NCBI GenBank assembly: GCA_001552775.1 | Contig: KQ959262.1 | Coordinates: 1 to 34,119 of the forward strand | Direction: 5' to 3' | DNA from: Bacteroidales bacterium KA00251 | GTDB taxonomy: Bacteria > Bacteroidota > Bacteroidia > Bacteroidales > Porphyromonadaceae | DNA: 34,119 nucleotides | In this document: positions 17,057 through 24,900 of the stretch, piece by piece | How positions within the stretch are numbered: position 1 is the first letter of the stretch | How the letters are laid out: each line of letters starts with the position of its first letter | Notes under the pieces: generated by a model | Seen by the model: the letters and a program-made list of their open reading frames with translations, nothing else | Told to the model about the DNA's origin: nothing | The model's database searches: none | Position numbers and translations under genes: made by a program

Positions 17057-19000
17057 CTATAGCGGACTAGTTGTGTCTAGGCTATCTACCTCAGCAAGCC
17101 ACATACGACTTTCTGCATCACTTGGCATCCGCCACTCCCCACGCGAAGACAGACTCACCATGCCCACTTTAGGACCATCGGGCATACAATTTCGCTTAAA
17201 TTGCTGTGCAAAGAAACGCTTGAGGAAAAGCTTCATACAATGCTTTATTTCCTCTAGTGAGTATTTATCCTTAAAGGCTATAGAGGCGAGGAAAAACACC
17301 TTTCGTGGCGTAAAGCGACCATACAGAATATGATAAATAAAGAAATCGTGCAACTCATACGGCCCTATTATGCTTTCGGTATGCTGCCCATTACTTTCCT
17401 TCGCAGGCAATAGCTCGGGACTGATAGGGAGATCGCATACATCTAGCAACACCTCACGAAGCACACTATCATCAGCAACATGCTTGGCATACTGCTCAAT
17501 TATTAGCCTTACACAGGTCTTTGCCACAGTGGCATTTACTGAATACATCGACATATGGTCTCCATTGAAGGTACTCCACCCCAGCGCAATTTCAGAAAGA
17601 TCTCCCGTACCCACGACTGGCCCCCCAAGCATATTGGATAGATTCATCAGAATCTGTGTACGCTCACGGGCTTGTACATTTTCATAAGTTACATCCTTTA
17701 TATTGGGGTCGTGACCAATATTTTTGAATTGTAAAAGACAACTTTCACGAATATCAACCTCACGAGCTTCTACACCGAGCCTTTGCATCATAAGACGTGC
17801 ATTTTTTAGGGTACGATCCGTTGTACCAAATCCTGGCATTGTCACGCCCACCACTTTGTCGCGAGCTATTCCCAAACGATCAAAAGCAGTAGCCGTAACT
17901 AGTAAAGCCAATGTAGAATCAAGTCCTCCCGATATTCCTACCACAGCATGCGAAGCATTCATATGACGAAGACGCTGCACAAGACCACACACTTGGATCT
18001 CAAACATCTCCTTGCATCGTTCCCTTACAGAGGTGCCAGTTGGCATAAAAGGATTGGATTCTATGGGGCGGGTTATAGGTTGAGAAGCATCTTTTTTTCG
18101 CAATTTAAAGGGTATCTTCAAAATCTCCTCTTGGGTAAACTCAGATACGGCTTTCTTGAAGCTACTATTGAGAAGCCTTTCATTTTGAATATGCATAACA
18201 TCAATATCGCTTACTATCATCTTCTCTGCATATTCAAAGCGGTCCATCTCCTCTATAATATTTCCTATCTCCGCAATAAATCCTTTGCCCATATAAACGA
18301 GATCGGTGGAGCTTTCTCCATGCCCACTTGAGGCATACACATAGCCAGAAAGCGATTGCGAGGAAAGTCCACTAATCAAAGAGCGGAGATAATCGTTTTT
18401 GCCAACGTTTTCATTGCTTGTAGAGAGATTGAAGATAATGTGAGCGCCATAGAGAGCTAAGCGCGTACCAGGGGTATAGGGCGTCCACATATCCTCGCAA
18501 ATCTCTATGCCAAAGCCCACTTCGCCAGAGTGGAAGAGAATATGTGGACCAATGGGTATATCCTCATCGCCCATCCTTACAGTCTCGTGGAAAAGCACAT
18601 CACTGGGAGAAAACCAACGTTTCTCTTGAAATTCTCGATAGTTGGGCAAATAAGTTTTGGGAATAATACCAAGGATCTTTCCACTCTGAAACACTACTGC
18701 TCCATTGAAAAGTTTTTCCTCCACCCTTACAGGCATTCCTACAATAGCCACCACCTTCGTTTTCGCAGTATCTGCAACTAGCTTTACAAGAGCTCTCTCT
18801 GCACTCTCCAAAAGGAATGGCTGTAAAAACAAATCTCCACAGGTATATCCTGTAATACTTAGCTCGGGAAATACAAGGATTTCCACACCGCGAGCATCTG
18901 CTTTCTCTATCATAAGCTGAATGCGTTGCGTATTGTAGTCGCAATCGGCTACTTTAACAAAAGGAGCAGCGGCCGCTACCTTCACATATCCATACTGCAT
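17057..19000 (-). CDS. nadE: Glutamine-dependent NAD+ synthetase
   Basis: A 647-residue fusion of a nitrilase-type glutaminase and an NAD synthetase that amidates deamido-NAD+ to NAD+. The glutaminase triad is E46 (VFPELSITGY), K115 (IPKTYLPNYREF) and C168 (FGIEICEDMW). The synthetase PP-loop is GISGGLDSTLALL (355-367). GTGDLSEIALGWSTFNGDHM and LPAKESNGQHTESIIGPYEL are typical of the long glutamine-using form. It is read in the same direction as the upstream S41-type gene, with a 98-base gap containing a short hairpin. Confidence 0.95.
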   Translation of the reverse strand: MQYGYVKVAAAAPFVKVADCDYNTQRIQLMIEKADARGVEILVFPELSITGYTCGDLFLQPFLLESAERALVKLVADTAKTKVVAIVGMPVRVEEKLFNGAVVFQSGKILGIIPKTYLPNYREFQEKRWFSPSDVLFHETVRMGDEDIPIGPHILFHSGEVGFGIEICEDMWTPYTPGTRLALYGAHIIFNLSTSNENVGKNDYLRSLISGLSSQSLSGYVYASSGHGESSTDLVYMGKGFIAEIGNIIEEMDRFEYAEKMIVSDIDVMHIQNERLLNSSFKKAVSEFTQEEILKIPFKLRKKDASQPITRPIESNPFMPTGTSVRERCKEMFEIQVCGLVQRLRHMNASHAVVGISGGLDSTLALLVTATAFDRLGIARDKVVGVTMPGFGTTDRTLKNARLMMQRLGVEAREVDIRESCLLQFKNIGHDPNIKDVTYENVQARERTQILMNLSNMLGGPVVGTGDLSEIALGWSTFNGDHMSMYSVNATVAKTCVRLIIEQYAKHVADDSVLREVLLDVCDLPISPELLPAKESNGQHTESIIGPYELHDFFIYHILYGRFTPRKVFFLASIAFKDKYSLEEIKHCMKLFLKRFFAQQFKRNCMPDGPKVGMVSLSSRGEWRMPSDAESRMWLAEVDSLDTTSPL

Positions 19001-19054
19001 AAGGCAATTTATAGGTTAAAAGAGTTTTCTAAATTAGAACTATATCCGATTCGT

Positions 19055-19076
19055 CTTTCCCGTTAAACAGGGAAAG
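19055..19076. terminator. Short hairpin between S41 gene and nadE
   Basis: CTTTCCC (19055-19061) and GGGAAAG (19070-19076) with an 8-nt loop. The T-rich run is on the plus-strand side (CACTTTTT), so its role for the minus-strand genes is unclear. Confidence 0.35.
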
Positions 19077-19098
19077 CACTTTTTCTTTTGATTGGCGT

Positions 19099-20148
19099 TC
19101 AAGGGGTAGACTTAGATTTTTCCACAATTACTTTGATCGCTTCTTCTATAAGGGTATCCTTACCTTTTTCTATGTCGCTTTCTTTCAAAGATACTTTTAT
19201 ATCAGGAGGAATGCCAAATTCCACTTGATTTCCCTCTGGATCCATCGTCTTTGAACCCGAGTAGCGAAGACGCCATCCATTGGGCAGTTCACTTCCTCGA
19301 GGCAAACCTCCCCCTCCTCCAGTGGTATCTCCTAAAAGGGTAACCTGTGGAAGCTGTTTCATGAAAAGGGCAAAATCATTAGCAGCACTATACACACCTC
19401 GATTAGTAAGTACAACTACTGGTTTTTTCCAAAGAATGCCATACTTAGTCGGCTTAAGAATAGTAGACTTTGGAGATGAAAATTCGCAATGACCAGGACC
19501 AGTCTTGTAGCTCGTGTAGCCTACTAAAGTCTCTTTTTCGGCAAAGTGACTCGCCAGTGTAAAGGCATTTGATAAGGAACCGCCTCCATTGTCTCGAATA
19601 TCAATAATAACTCCCCGACAATTCTGGAAAGACTGAAGTACTGCATTTATATTATTGTGACCTACAACATTTGAAAAACTACTATAGTAAATCAATCCTA
19701 CACTATCTTTTTGATGTTCGTTGTACTCAATCGGTGCATAGACCAAACTTCGTGCTATGCGATATGCACTGCCAAGATAGCGAAATCGCACCTGCCGATC
19801 CACATTACTAGGATAGGACGCTCTCCACTCGTCGTATGCTTTCGTATCAAACGAGCTATAAAGCGTTACATGACCATCCTTCAACTCCATCATCAAGGCA
19901 CTCAGTACATCAAATAACTCATATGAACTCATCCCCTCGGAAATGCGAGGAAGATACTTTTGATGCATCATCTCCCACGTGCTATCTGCAGGTAGCTTCT
20001 CCTGAAAGTAACAGTACCCTACGTCTAGTTCATGCCAAAGTGCATCAAAATTTGCTCTAGGAGAAAGATTGTAATCCTTTTCTGTACTACAAGATAAGCA
20101 AACTAACCCTAGGAGTACTAAAGAGAGCATCAACTTTTTCAACTTCAT
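19099..20148 (-). CDS. S41-family peptidase-like lipoprotein
   Basis: I chose the ATG at 20148 over one four codons upstream because it gives a normal lipoprotein signal, MKLKKLMLSLVLLGLVCLSC, with the lipid Cys at residue 20. The protein of 349 residues has the tail-specific protease (S41) fold. It shows a helical N-terminal region, LKDGHVTLYS, the IDIRDNGGG strand-loop (182-190), and RGVYSAANDFA, where S254 is the likely nucleophile. TTGGGGGLPRG follows. There is no PDZ domain of normal size. It probably acts at the cell envelope on unknown peptides. Its upstream region is the left border of the transposon, so the insertion may have changed its promoter. Confidence 0.8.
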   Translation of the reverse strand: MKLKKLMLSLVLLGLVCLSCSTEKDYNLSPRANFDALWHELDVGYCYFQEKLPADSTWEMMHQKYLPRISEGMSSYELFDVLSALMMELKDGHVTLYSSFDTKAYDEWRASYPSNVDRQVRFRYLGSAYRIARSLVYAPIEYNEHQKDSVGLIYYSSFSNVVGHNNINAVLQSFQNCRGVIIDIRDNGGGSLSNAFTLASHFAEKETLVGYTSYKTGPGHCEFSSPKSTILKPTKYGILWKKPVVVLTNRGVYSAANDFALFMKQLPQVTLLGDTTGGGGGLPRGSELPNGWRLRYSGSKTMDPEGNQVEFGIPPDIKVSLKESDIEKGKDTLIEEAIKVIVEKSKSTP

Positions 20149-20245
20149 GGCAAGAAACACTTACATTAAAGGAGAGTATTTACAACCGATTATTACTCAA
20201 TATTTTATAGATAATAAGTCAGAAATATGGTTGTTATTTTTAATT

Positions 20246-20258
20246 GCACATTCTAAAA
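20246..20258. repeat. Candidate left terminal inverted repeat of the transposon
   Basis: GCACATTCTAAAA here is the inverse of TTTTAGAATATGC at 30157-30169 (12 of 13 matching). A further GTTAAA lies on the inner side of both copies and AATTA on the outer side. Tn4555-type elements are known to have short imperfect terminal repeats. In AT-rich sequence this could still be chance. Confidence 0.35.
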
Positions 20259-20385
20259 GGTGAAGATTTAACGCTTTTATTGATTATTAACTCAAAAAGG
20301 ACATCAACTTGGGTCGTTTCTTCTCTTTTCCTTGCTATTCGTTTCCGATATTCCACTTTTGTTTTGGTCTATCTCATATGTACTG

Positions 20386-20393
20386 CAAAGGTA
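20386..20393 (-). promoter_or_regulatory. TACCTTTG box upstream of the S41 gene
   Basis: TACCTTTG, followed by GC, on the minus strand, about 240 bases upstream of the S41-type gene. Depending on where the element ends it is either the host promoter or one brought in by the transposon reading outward into the host gene. Apart from this and the boundary repeats, 20161-20560 shows no gene. Confidence 0.45.
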
Positions 20394-20505
20394 TTGATTT
20401 TTGTTTGATATTGCTCCTTGCTTGCTCCTTGTCGTAGATTAATTTTCACACAGGAATTTTTGTTCTCTTTCTATAGGGGCTTGAAACAATCCATTTATTG
20501 GAAAC

Positions 20506-20514
20506 AATTAAAGA
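20506..20514. repeat. Alternative left boundary repeat
   Basis: AATTAAAGA is identical to 30174-30182 in direct orientation. A tyrosine integrase would leave such a direct repeat at attL and attR. At 9 bp and AT-rich it could be coincidental. Confidence 0.25.
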
Positions 20515-20560
20515 CGGAGCTGGTTTGCCCCAGTGCTTTTTAAGAAACAGGGCAATTATT

Positions 20561-20833
20561 TTATCTCCACAAAGGCTCTTGTTCCCAATTATGAGGAAAG
20601 CCTAATAAACGAGTTCTTACTGATGGGTATTTCGATAAAAGCTGCTTGAAATCTGCAACAAAAGTGTTGCCCATAGAAATGGAGTTAAGCCAATACACCA
20701 CATAGCAGAGTTGCGGATAAAGTGTTTGTTCACGGAACGAGAAATCCGTAATCCATGTGTTTGGCATACGCATAGGCATCATTGGCTTGACAGGAAAGAC
20801 CCGATTTGACAGTCTTGAATGATGGGCGCAGCA
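20561..20833 (-). pseudogene. C-terminal remnant of an Abi-family (HEPN) abortive infection gene
   Basis: The frame reads CAHHSRLSNRVFPVKP, then about 73 further residues ending LGFPHNWEQEPLWR and TAA. AHHSRL.NR, LCYVVYWLNSIS and FKQLLSKYP plus LGFP.NW..EPLW are hallmarks of the C-terminus of Abi_2/AbiD/AbiF-type proteins. Family similarity begins right at CAHH, within the RNxxAH-type HEPN motif; upstream codons (PVPRLVR) are unrelated and a stop follows. All of the N-terminal two thirds, including the Arg of the HEPN motif, are gone, and the usual SRLWNR reads SRLSNR. It is therefore a truncated relic; an ATG at 20782 could still give 73 residues. Confidence 0.65.
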
Positions 20834-20862
20834 ATTACGAAGTACGGGTCTGGGTACGGATT

Positions 20863-20900
20863 AAAAGGCTAAGTGATTATTTCCAGTCATTTAGCCTTTT
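20863..20900 (+). terminator. Terminator upstream of the cfxA promoter
   Basis: AAAAGGCTAAGTGA (20863-20876) pairs with TCATTTAGCCTTTT (20887-20900), 13 of 14 plus a G-U, followed by T-rich sequence on the plus strand. No complete plus-strand gene precedes it, so it is probably left over from an earlier context and now insulates cfxA. Confidence 0.7.
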
Positions 20901-20912
20901 TAATTATCTAAT

Positions 20913-20934
20913 TTTTCCCCACATTTTCCCCACA
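20913..20934. repeat. Tandem 11-bp repeat TTTTCCCCACA
   Basis: Two perfect adjacent copies (20913-20923, 20924-20934) lie between the terminator and the cfxA promoter. It could be a protein-binding site or a recombination scar at the edge of the cfxA cassette. Confidence 0.5.
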
Positions 20935-20981
20935 GCTGTCTATTTATATATTTTAGAAACATATTTTTCCGTAAAGTTATG

Positions 20982-20989
20982 TACCTTTG
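20982..20989 (+). promoter_or_regulatory. cfxA promoter -7 box
   Basis: TACCTTTG on the plus strand, followed by a 46-base leader to the cfxA ATG. It matches the Bacteroidetes -7 consensus; the upstream T-rich ATATTTTTCC region is a weak -33 candidate. Confidence 0.6.
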
Positions 20990-21036
20990 TCGGCAAATAA
21001 AGATATTCTCGTCAAACAAATATAAGTAATATAAAC

Positions 21037-22002
21037 ATGGAAAAAAACAGAAAAAAACAAATCGTAGTTTTGAGTATAGCTTTAGTTTGCATTTTCATCT
21101 TGGTATTTTCATTGTTCCATAAATCAGCGACAAAAGATAGCGCAAATCCTCCTTTAACAAATGTTTTGACTGATAGCATTTCTCAAATTGTCTCAGCTTG
21201 TCCTGGCGAAATTGGTGTGGCGGTTATTGTTAATAACAGAGATACGGTTAAGGTCAATAATAAGAGTGTTTATCCTATGATGAGTGTGTTTAAGGTTCAT
21301 CAGGCATTAGCTCTTTGTAATGACTTTGACAATAAAGGAATTTCACTTGATACCTTAGTAAATATAAATAGGGATAAACTTGACCCAAAGACTTGGAGTC
21401 CTATGCTGAAAGATTATTCAGGGCCAGTCATATCATTGACAGTGAGAGATTTGCTGCGTTATACTCTTACTCAGAGTGACAACAATGCAAGCAACCTTAT
21501 GTTTAAGGATATGGTTAATGTCGCTCAAACAGATAGTTTTATAGCCACACTCATTCCTCGTTCAAGTTTTCAGATAGCTTATACGGAAGAGGAAATGTCG
21601 GCTGACCATAACAAGGCTTACTCTAACTATACATCTCCTCTTGGTGCTGCAATGTTGATGAATCGTTTGTTTACTGAAGGTCTTATCGATGATGAGAAAC
21701 AAAGTTTCATTAAGAATACGTTAAAAGAATGCAAAACAGGTGTAGATAGGATAGCAGCTCCACTTCTTGATAAAGAAGGGGTTGTTATAGCGCATAAGAC
21801 AGGTTCAGGTTATGTTAATGAAAATGGTGTTCTTGCAGCTCACAATGATGTTGCCTATATATGTCTGCCTAATAATATCAGTTATACCTTAGCGGTATTT
21901 GTTAAGGATTTCAAGGGAAATGAATCACAAGCGTCACAATATGTTGCGCATATATCAGCTGTAGTATATTCTTTATTAATGCAAACTTCAGTAAAATCTT
22001 AA
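21037..22002 (+). CDS. cfxA: CfxA class A extended-spectrum beta-lactamase
   Basis: A 321-residue periplasmic serine beta-lactamase of the CfxA group. It hydrolyses penicillins and many cephalosporins. A basic N-terminus and hydrophobic segment (residues 9-27) form a signal peptide or anchor. The catalytic motifs are intact: SVFK (S83 to K86), SDN (147-149), the omega-loop Glu in YTEEEMSAD (E184 by alignment with PER-type enzymes) and KTG (254-256). It carries D237 and E262, positions in regions where CfxA alleles differ, but I do not assign an allele number. It is the only plus-strand gene of the element, convergent with mob, AT-richer than its neighbours and flanked by a terminator on each side, suggesting a cassette acquired separately. 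Confidence 0.97.
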   Translation: MEKNRKKQIVVLSIALVCIFILVFSLFHKSATKDSANPPLTNVLTDSISQIVSACPGEIGVAVIVNNRDTVKVNNKSVYPMMSVFKVHQALALCNDFDNKGISLDTLVNINRDKLDPKTWSPMLKDYSGPVISLTVRDLLRYTLTQSDNNASNLMFKDMVNVAQTDSFIATLIPRSSFQIAYTEEEMSADHNKAYSNYTSPLGAAMLMNRLFTEGLIDDEKQSFIKNTLKECKTGVDRIAAPLLDKEGVVIAHKTGSGYVNENGVLAAHNDVAYICLPNNISYTLAVFVKDFKGNESQASQYVAHISAVVYSLLMQTSVKS

Positions 22003-22033
22003 ACTGCACTTGCTTTGATAATTAATGATAAAC

Positions 22034-22075
22034 AATCTAAAAGCACTCTAATCGTTATCGGAGTGCTTTTAGATT
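22034..22075. terminator. Bidirectional terminator between cfxA and mob
   Basis: A perfect 15-bp inverted repeat, AATCTAAAAGCACTC (22034-22048) and GAGTGCTTTTAGATT (22061-22075), with a 12-nt loop. It sits between two convergent genes and can serve both. Confidence 0.85.
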
Positions 22076-22094
22076 ACTAATCAAATTGCTTCTA

Positions 22095-23498
22095 TTATAA
22101 TTTGAATCCTCTACTTTTTCTTTCTTCCTGTTGCGGCACTCTTGCTCCATATCTAAGCCTGTGCCATTGCTCCCTGAACCAGTCGGCAATCGGCTTCCTG
22201 TTTATTGTCAGGTTCAGCCTGCTTTCATCGTCAGGGTCATTTTCCACCCTTAAAATATCATCCTTTATATCAAAGTTCCGCCTGTGTTGCTCGGAATAGA
22301 TTTTACCGCTACATTTCAGGGCTTCTTTTTTGACTATAAGACTTTCAGTCATTTCTTTAGAGAATCCCAGCATGGCACAAAACTTTTCCATGCGCAGCAT
22401 TTCCCTGAACATCGGAAACCACCTGAAAGCCTTGTCTATGATTCTGGCGAGCCGTGACAGTTCTTTTTCTTTCATGTCAAGTTCCTGCCTGTGCATTTCT
22501 CTGAGATTGTGGATTTGCGTATCATGCTGTTTCTGCATCTGCTGTACTTGGCTCTGCAATTTTTCAATATTGGTGTTCCGTTTTGAAACCTCGTCTTGCA
22601 GTTTTTCGTTGGCACGTTCCAGTTCTTTCAGTTTTCCACTCCCGAAAAGAGAAGCAACTCCACTAGTTATGGCTGTCGCTGCCGTGGTGGCTGTCTTCTT
22701 TAACTTGTCAGTGCGTATTTCTGATTTCACCTGTTTCAGTTCCTGCTCGGCAAGATTTATCTGTTCTTCTTTGTGCCGTTTGGCTGCATCCATGCGTTGC
22801 AGTTCAGCTTTCTGCTTCTCAATGATAAAGTCGTTCCGTTCCAGATGCTCCTTACCAGTGACAGCCTTTGACTGCCCGCGTTCCATCAGCAGGATGTCGG
22901 ATGCAAGGGTCTGCATCTGCATCATGTCATCGTCATTGAGCTTTCGGCTCTTTCCTGTTTCGTGGTTCATCCAGTCGAAAACGATATGGGCATGATAGTT
23001 CGGCTTGAACCATCTGTCCCCGACTTTGAAGCTTTCCCTGTCTTCCGCTTCCGGCTGACCGTTCAGCCAATGCCCTTCATCCTTGTGCAGGAAGATTTGC
23101 AGCGGTGTGATTCCCCAGCGTCTTTGACACTCCTCACCGAATTTACGCACGTCTGCCAGTGTGGTGTCCGACCTGACAAGCAGCACTCCTTCACGTATGG
23201 GGGAGCATCCCGCAATCTTGACTATTTTACCGTTCTTGCCTTTGCGTTCACGCTCCTTTTCCTGCATGGCACGTCCGGTCTTTTCCTTTACCATCTGTCT
23301 GATATTGTCATAATGCATCCGCAAATCCGGACTGCCGAAGTCGGGATTTATCCACTGCTCATTATCGGTGGAGAGTTCTGGAACCACATAGGTTCTGGAC
23401 TCTCCGATGTGGCGCATGTATTCGGCAGTCCTCCTGTTGTGAGCCTCACTCGATGCGATATTGCAGGGCTTGATATGTATGCTTGATTTTGTTGCCAT
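22095..23498 (-). CDS. MobV-like relaxase (mobilization protein)
   Basis: The frame is open to an ATG at 23654, but that extension would cover the stem-loop cluster. Starting at 23498 gives MATKSSIHIKPCNI, a normal beginning for Bacteroides Mob proteins, and 467 residues. Motif I is AHNRR (19-23). The metal and catalytic region is FLHKDEGHW (H138, D140, E141) and PNYHAHIVFDWMN (H169, H171), as in the MobV/Mob_Pre superfamily. Residues of about 220-350 are a long coiled coil. The protein would nick oriT and lead the strand into a recipient. It is the last gene of the helicase-primase-mob series, with its candidate oriT directly upstream. Tn4555 MobA and NBU Mob proteins are the expected relatives. 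Confidence 0.85.
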   Translation of the reverse strand: MATKSSIHIKPCNIASSEAHNRRTAEYMRHIGESRTYVVPELSTDNEQWINPDFGSPDLRMHYDNIRQMVKEKTGRAMQEKERERKGKNGKIVKIAGCSPIREGVLLVRSDTTLADVRKFGEECQRRWGITPLQIFLHKDEGHWLNGQPEAEDRESFKVGDRWFKPNYHAHIVFDWMNHETGKSRKLNDDDMMQMQTLASDILLMERGQSKAVTGKEHLERNDFIIEKQKAELQRMDAAKRHKEEQINLAEQELKQVKSEIRTDKLKKTATTAATAITSGVASLFGSGKLKELERANEKLQDEVSKRNTNIEKLQSQVQQMQKQHDTQIHNLREMHRQELDMKEKELSRLARIIDKAFRWFPMFREMLRMEKFCAMLGFSKEMTESLIVKKEALKCSGKIYSEQHRRNFDIKDDILRVENDPDDESRLNLTINRKPIADWFREQWHRLRYGARVPQQEERKSRGFKL

Positions 23499-23564
23499 AG
23501 ATACTTGTTTTTTGGGTTTGTACTTTATTGTTTGCTTTTCCGCTGTCCGTAAACGCATGGGGTT

Positions 23565-23744
23565 CTTAGGGGTGCAACCCATAAGCGGAGATTGCAAAGA
23601 GAGGGTCACTCTTTGCTCTGGGTTCTCAGGGGAGAAACGCCCTGAGTGGGTCATTAGGGTAAAACCCTAATCCCCTCGGGAGAGCCCACAACTACGTAAG
23701 CGGAGCGTGTAGTTATAGTGGGCTATATCAATGGCAAGCCATTG
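23565..23744. other. Candidate oriT: cluster of six stem-loops upstream of mob
   Basis: Six inverted repeats follow one another. (1) 23565-23585, CTTAGGGGT/ACCCATAAG, 8 of 9. (2) 23594-23616, GCAAAGAG/CTCTTTGC. (3) 23625-23646, CTCAGGG/CCCTGAG. (4) 23653-23671, ATTAGGGT-AAA-ACCCTAAT. (5) 23684-23723, GCCCACAACTAC pairing with GTAGTT-ata-GTGGGC, 12 bp with one bulge. (6) 23729-23744, CAATGGC-AA-GCCATTG. Origins of transfer in Bacteroides mobilizable elements lie just 5' of mob and contain such repeats. The nick site cannot be read from the sequence. Confidence 0.6.
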
Positions 23745-23781
23745 TCTGCAAACTCCAGCCTACGGCTTCCGCTCTCCTCCG

Positions 23782-24897
23782 TCAGGGAGGTTTTTCATCA
23801 TCGTTGCCGATTGGAGATGCACCGACCAGCACAAGGTCTAAATCGTCTATCAGTTTTTGCAGGACGGGATTCTTCTCTATCATCCGCTGGAGGATTCTCT
23901 CAGCCTCGACCAAGTGGTTGGCTGTACTCATCACCTTGCCCTCCCGTATCTGAAAGATAATCCAATCGGCTATGTCGATATGGGCTTCTTTTTGTTTCGG
24001 GGTGGCATTCCTTTCGATGATGTCCGAAACCACCACCTTACAAAAGTACATGCTCTCGGCTCGCTGTTTCCACTCGGCATAAGCATCGGCATCGGGAAAG
24101 AGAAGCACGGTTCGCCCTGACAGTACACGGAGTTTCTCTTCTCTCATCTGACTCTTACCACCCGTAGCCAGCCATACATAATCGGGGAAGATAGCAGAAC
24201 CGATAACGGCACTCTTCTCGGATTCCACCAAGACCACCACCTTGTCGGGATGCGTTTTCAACAAGTGTTCCCCGAAAAGGCATTGGGATAGTTGCCAATC
24301 CTCTGCCAACACACGCTGCTTTTTCAATATGCTGTGTATCCAGTTCACTGCCGATGTCTGTCCTCCCTTGATACGGTGTCCGTCTTCGGGATTGTACTGC
24401 ATCACCTTTCCCGTGCGTACCTTGCCCGTCCTGTCTATCTGCCAAAAGATAACAGAGCCGTCACGGGTAGCCCCCAAACGGTATTCCTCCAACAACCGCT
24501 TCAACACCTCTTTCGCCTTGTCGCCATAGTAGGAAGTAAGGAGTGTGAAGAGGAAACGGAAAAAATTGCTACGCTCGCTTTGCGACTTCTCCACATAGTG
24601 AGGGGGAATATAGCCGATGGCTGTCGGCTTACTTTGCTGCTTCACTTTCTTCTGCTCTGCTCTTTGCCTGTCAAAAGAGAAATCATTGGTAGTTCTGTGT
24701 TCAGGATGCTCTTGAAAATACTCTTTCGGAGTGTAGTGATACCCACAACCGCTTTCGTGGTTACATCTGCCGACCGATGGATGCAACGGCACATTATTTT
24801 CGTCCACGTAATAGACGAAAGAATGCCTGTCTCCGCATTTGGGGCAGGTATGCCGTGTTGCCGTTCCTTTATACTTCTGTAATGAATAATTGCCCAT
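23782..24897 (-). CDS. Toprim-type DNA primase with N-terminal zinc finger
   Basis: A 371-residue protein. The N-terminus has a zinc-binding cluster, C18-x2-C21 and C45/H47/C51 (HTCPKCGDRH, RCNHESGCGYHY). The middle and C-terminal part carry a toprim fold: VVLVESEKSA (E225), WLATGGKS (243-249) and LLFPDADAYAEW (D269, D271). This combination is seen in primase-like proteins of Bacteroides mobilizable elements (PrmN1 of NBU1; also annotated as DUF6371). It probably primes replication of the circular or transferred single-stranded form. It starts 3 bases after the helicase stop codon, so the two are translated from one message. Confidence 0.75.
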   Translation of the reverse strand: MGNYSLQKYKGTATRHTCPKCGDRHSFVYYVDENNVPLHPSVGRCNHESGCGYHYTPKEYFQEHPEHRTTNDFSFDRQRAEQKKVKQQSKPTAIGYIPPHYVEKSQSERSNFFRFLFTLLTSYYGDKAKEVLKRLLEEYRLGATRDGSVIFWQIDRTGKVRTGKVMQYNPEDGHRIKGGQTSAVNWIHSILKKQRVLAEDWQLSQCLFGEHLLKTHPDKVVVLVESEKSAVIGSAIFPDYVWLATGGKSQMREEKLRVLSGRTVLLFPDADAYAEWKQRAESMYFCKVVVSDIIERNATPKQKEAHIDIADWIIFQIREGKVMSTANHLVEAERILQRMIEKNPVLQKLIDDLDLVLVGASPIGNDDEKPP

Positions 24898-24900
24898 AGC

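Noticed and set aside
20561-20782. The 73-codon frame as an intact small gene
   Set aside because: Homology to Abi proteins continues upstream of its first ATG and then breaks off, so it is a fragment of a larger gene, not a complete one.
22034-22075. The 15-bp inverted repeat after cfxA as a transposon end
   Set aside because: It is a single copy with a 12-nt loop between two convergent genes, which fits a shared terminator better; mob and the rest of the element continue beyond it.
22330-23486. Long plus-strand frames opposite the mob gene (221 and 174 codons)
   Set aside because: They lie wholly antisense to the relaxase, whose motifs are intact. The translations are Cys/Ser-rich with no domain, as expected of shadow frames.
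23499-23654. 52-codon N-terminal extension of the mob frame
   Set aside because: It would cover several oriT-like stem-loops, and the translated residues are unlike Mob N-termini, whereas the inner start gives a normal one.
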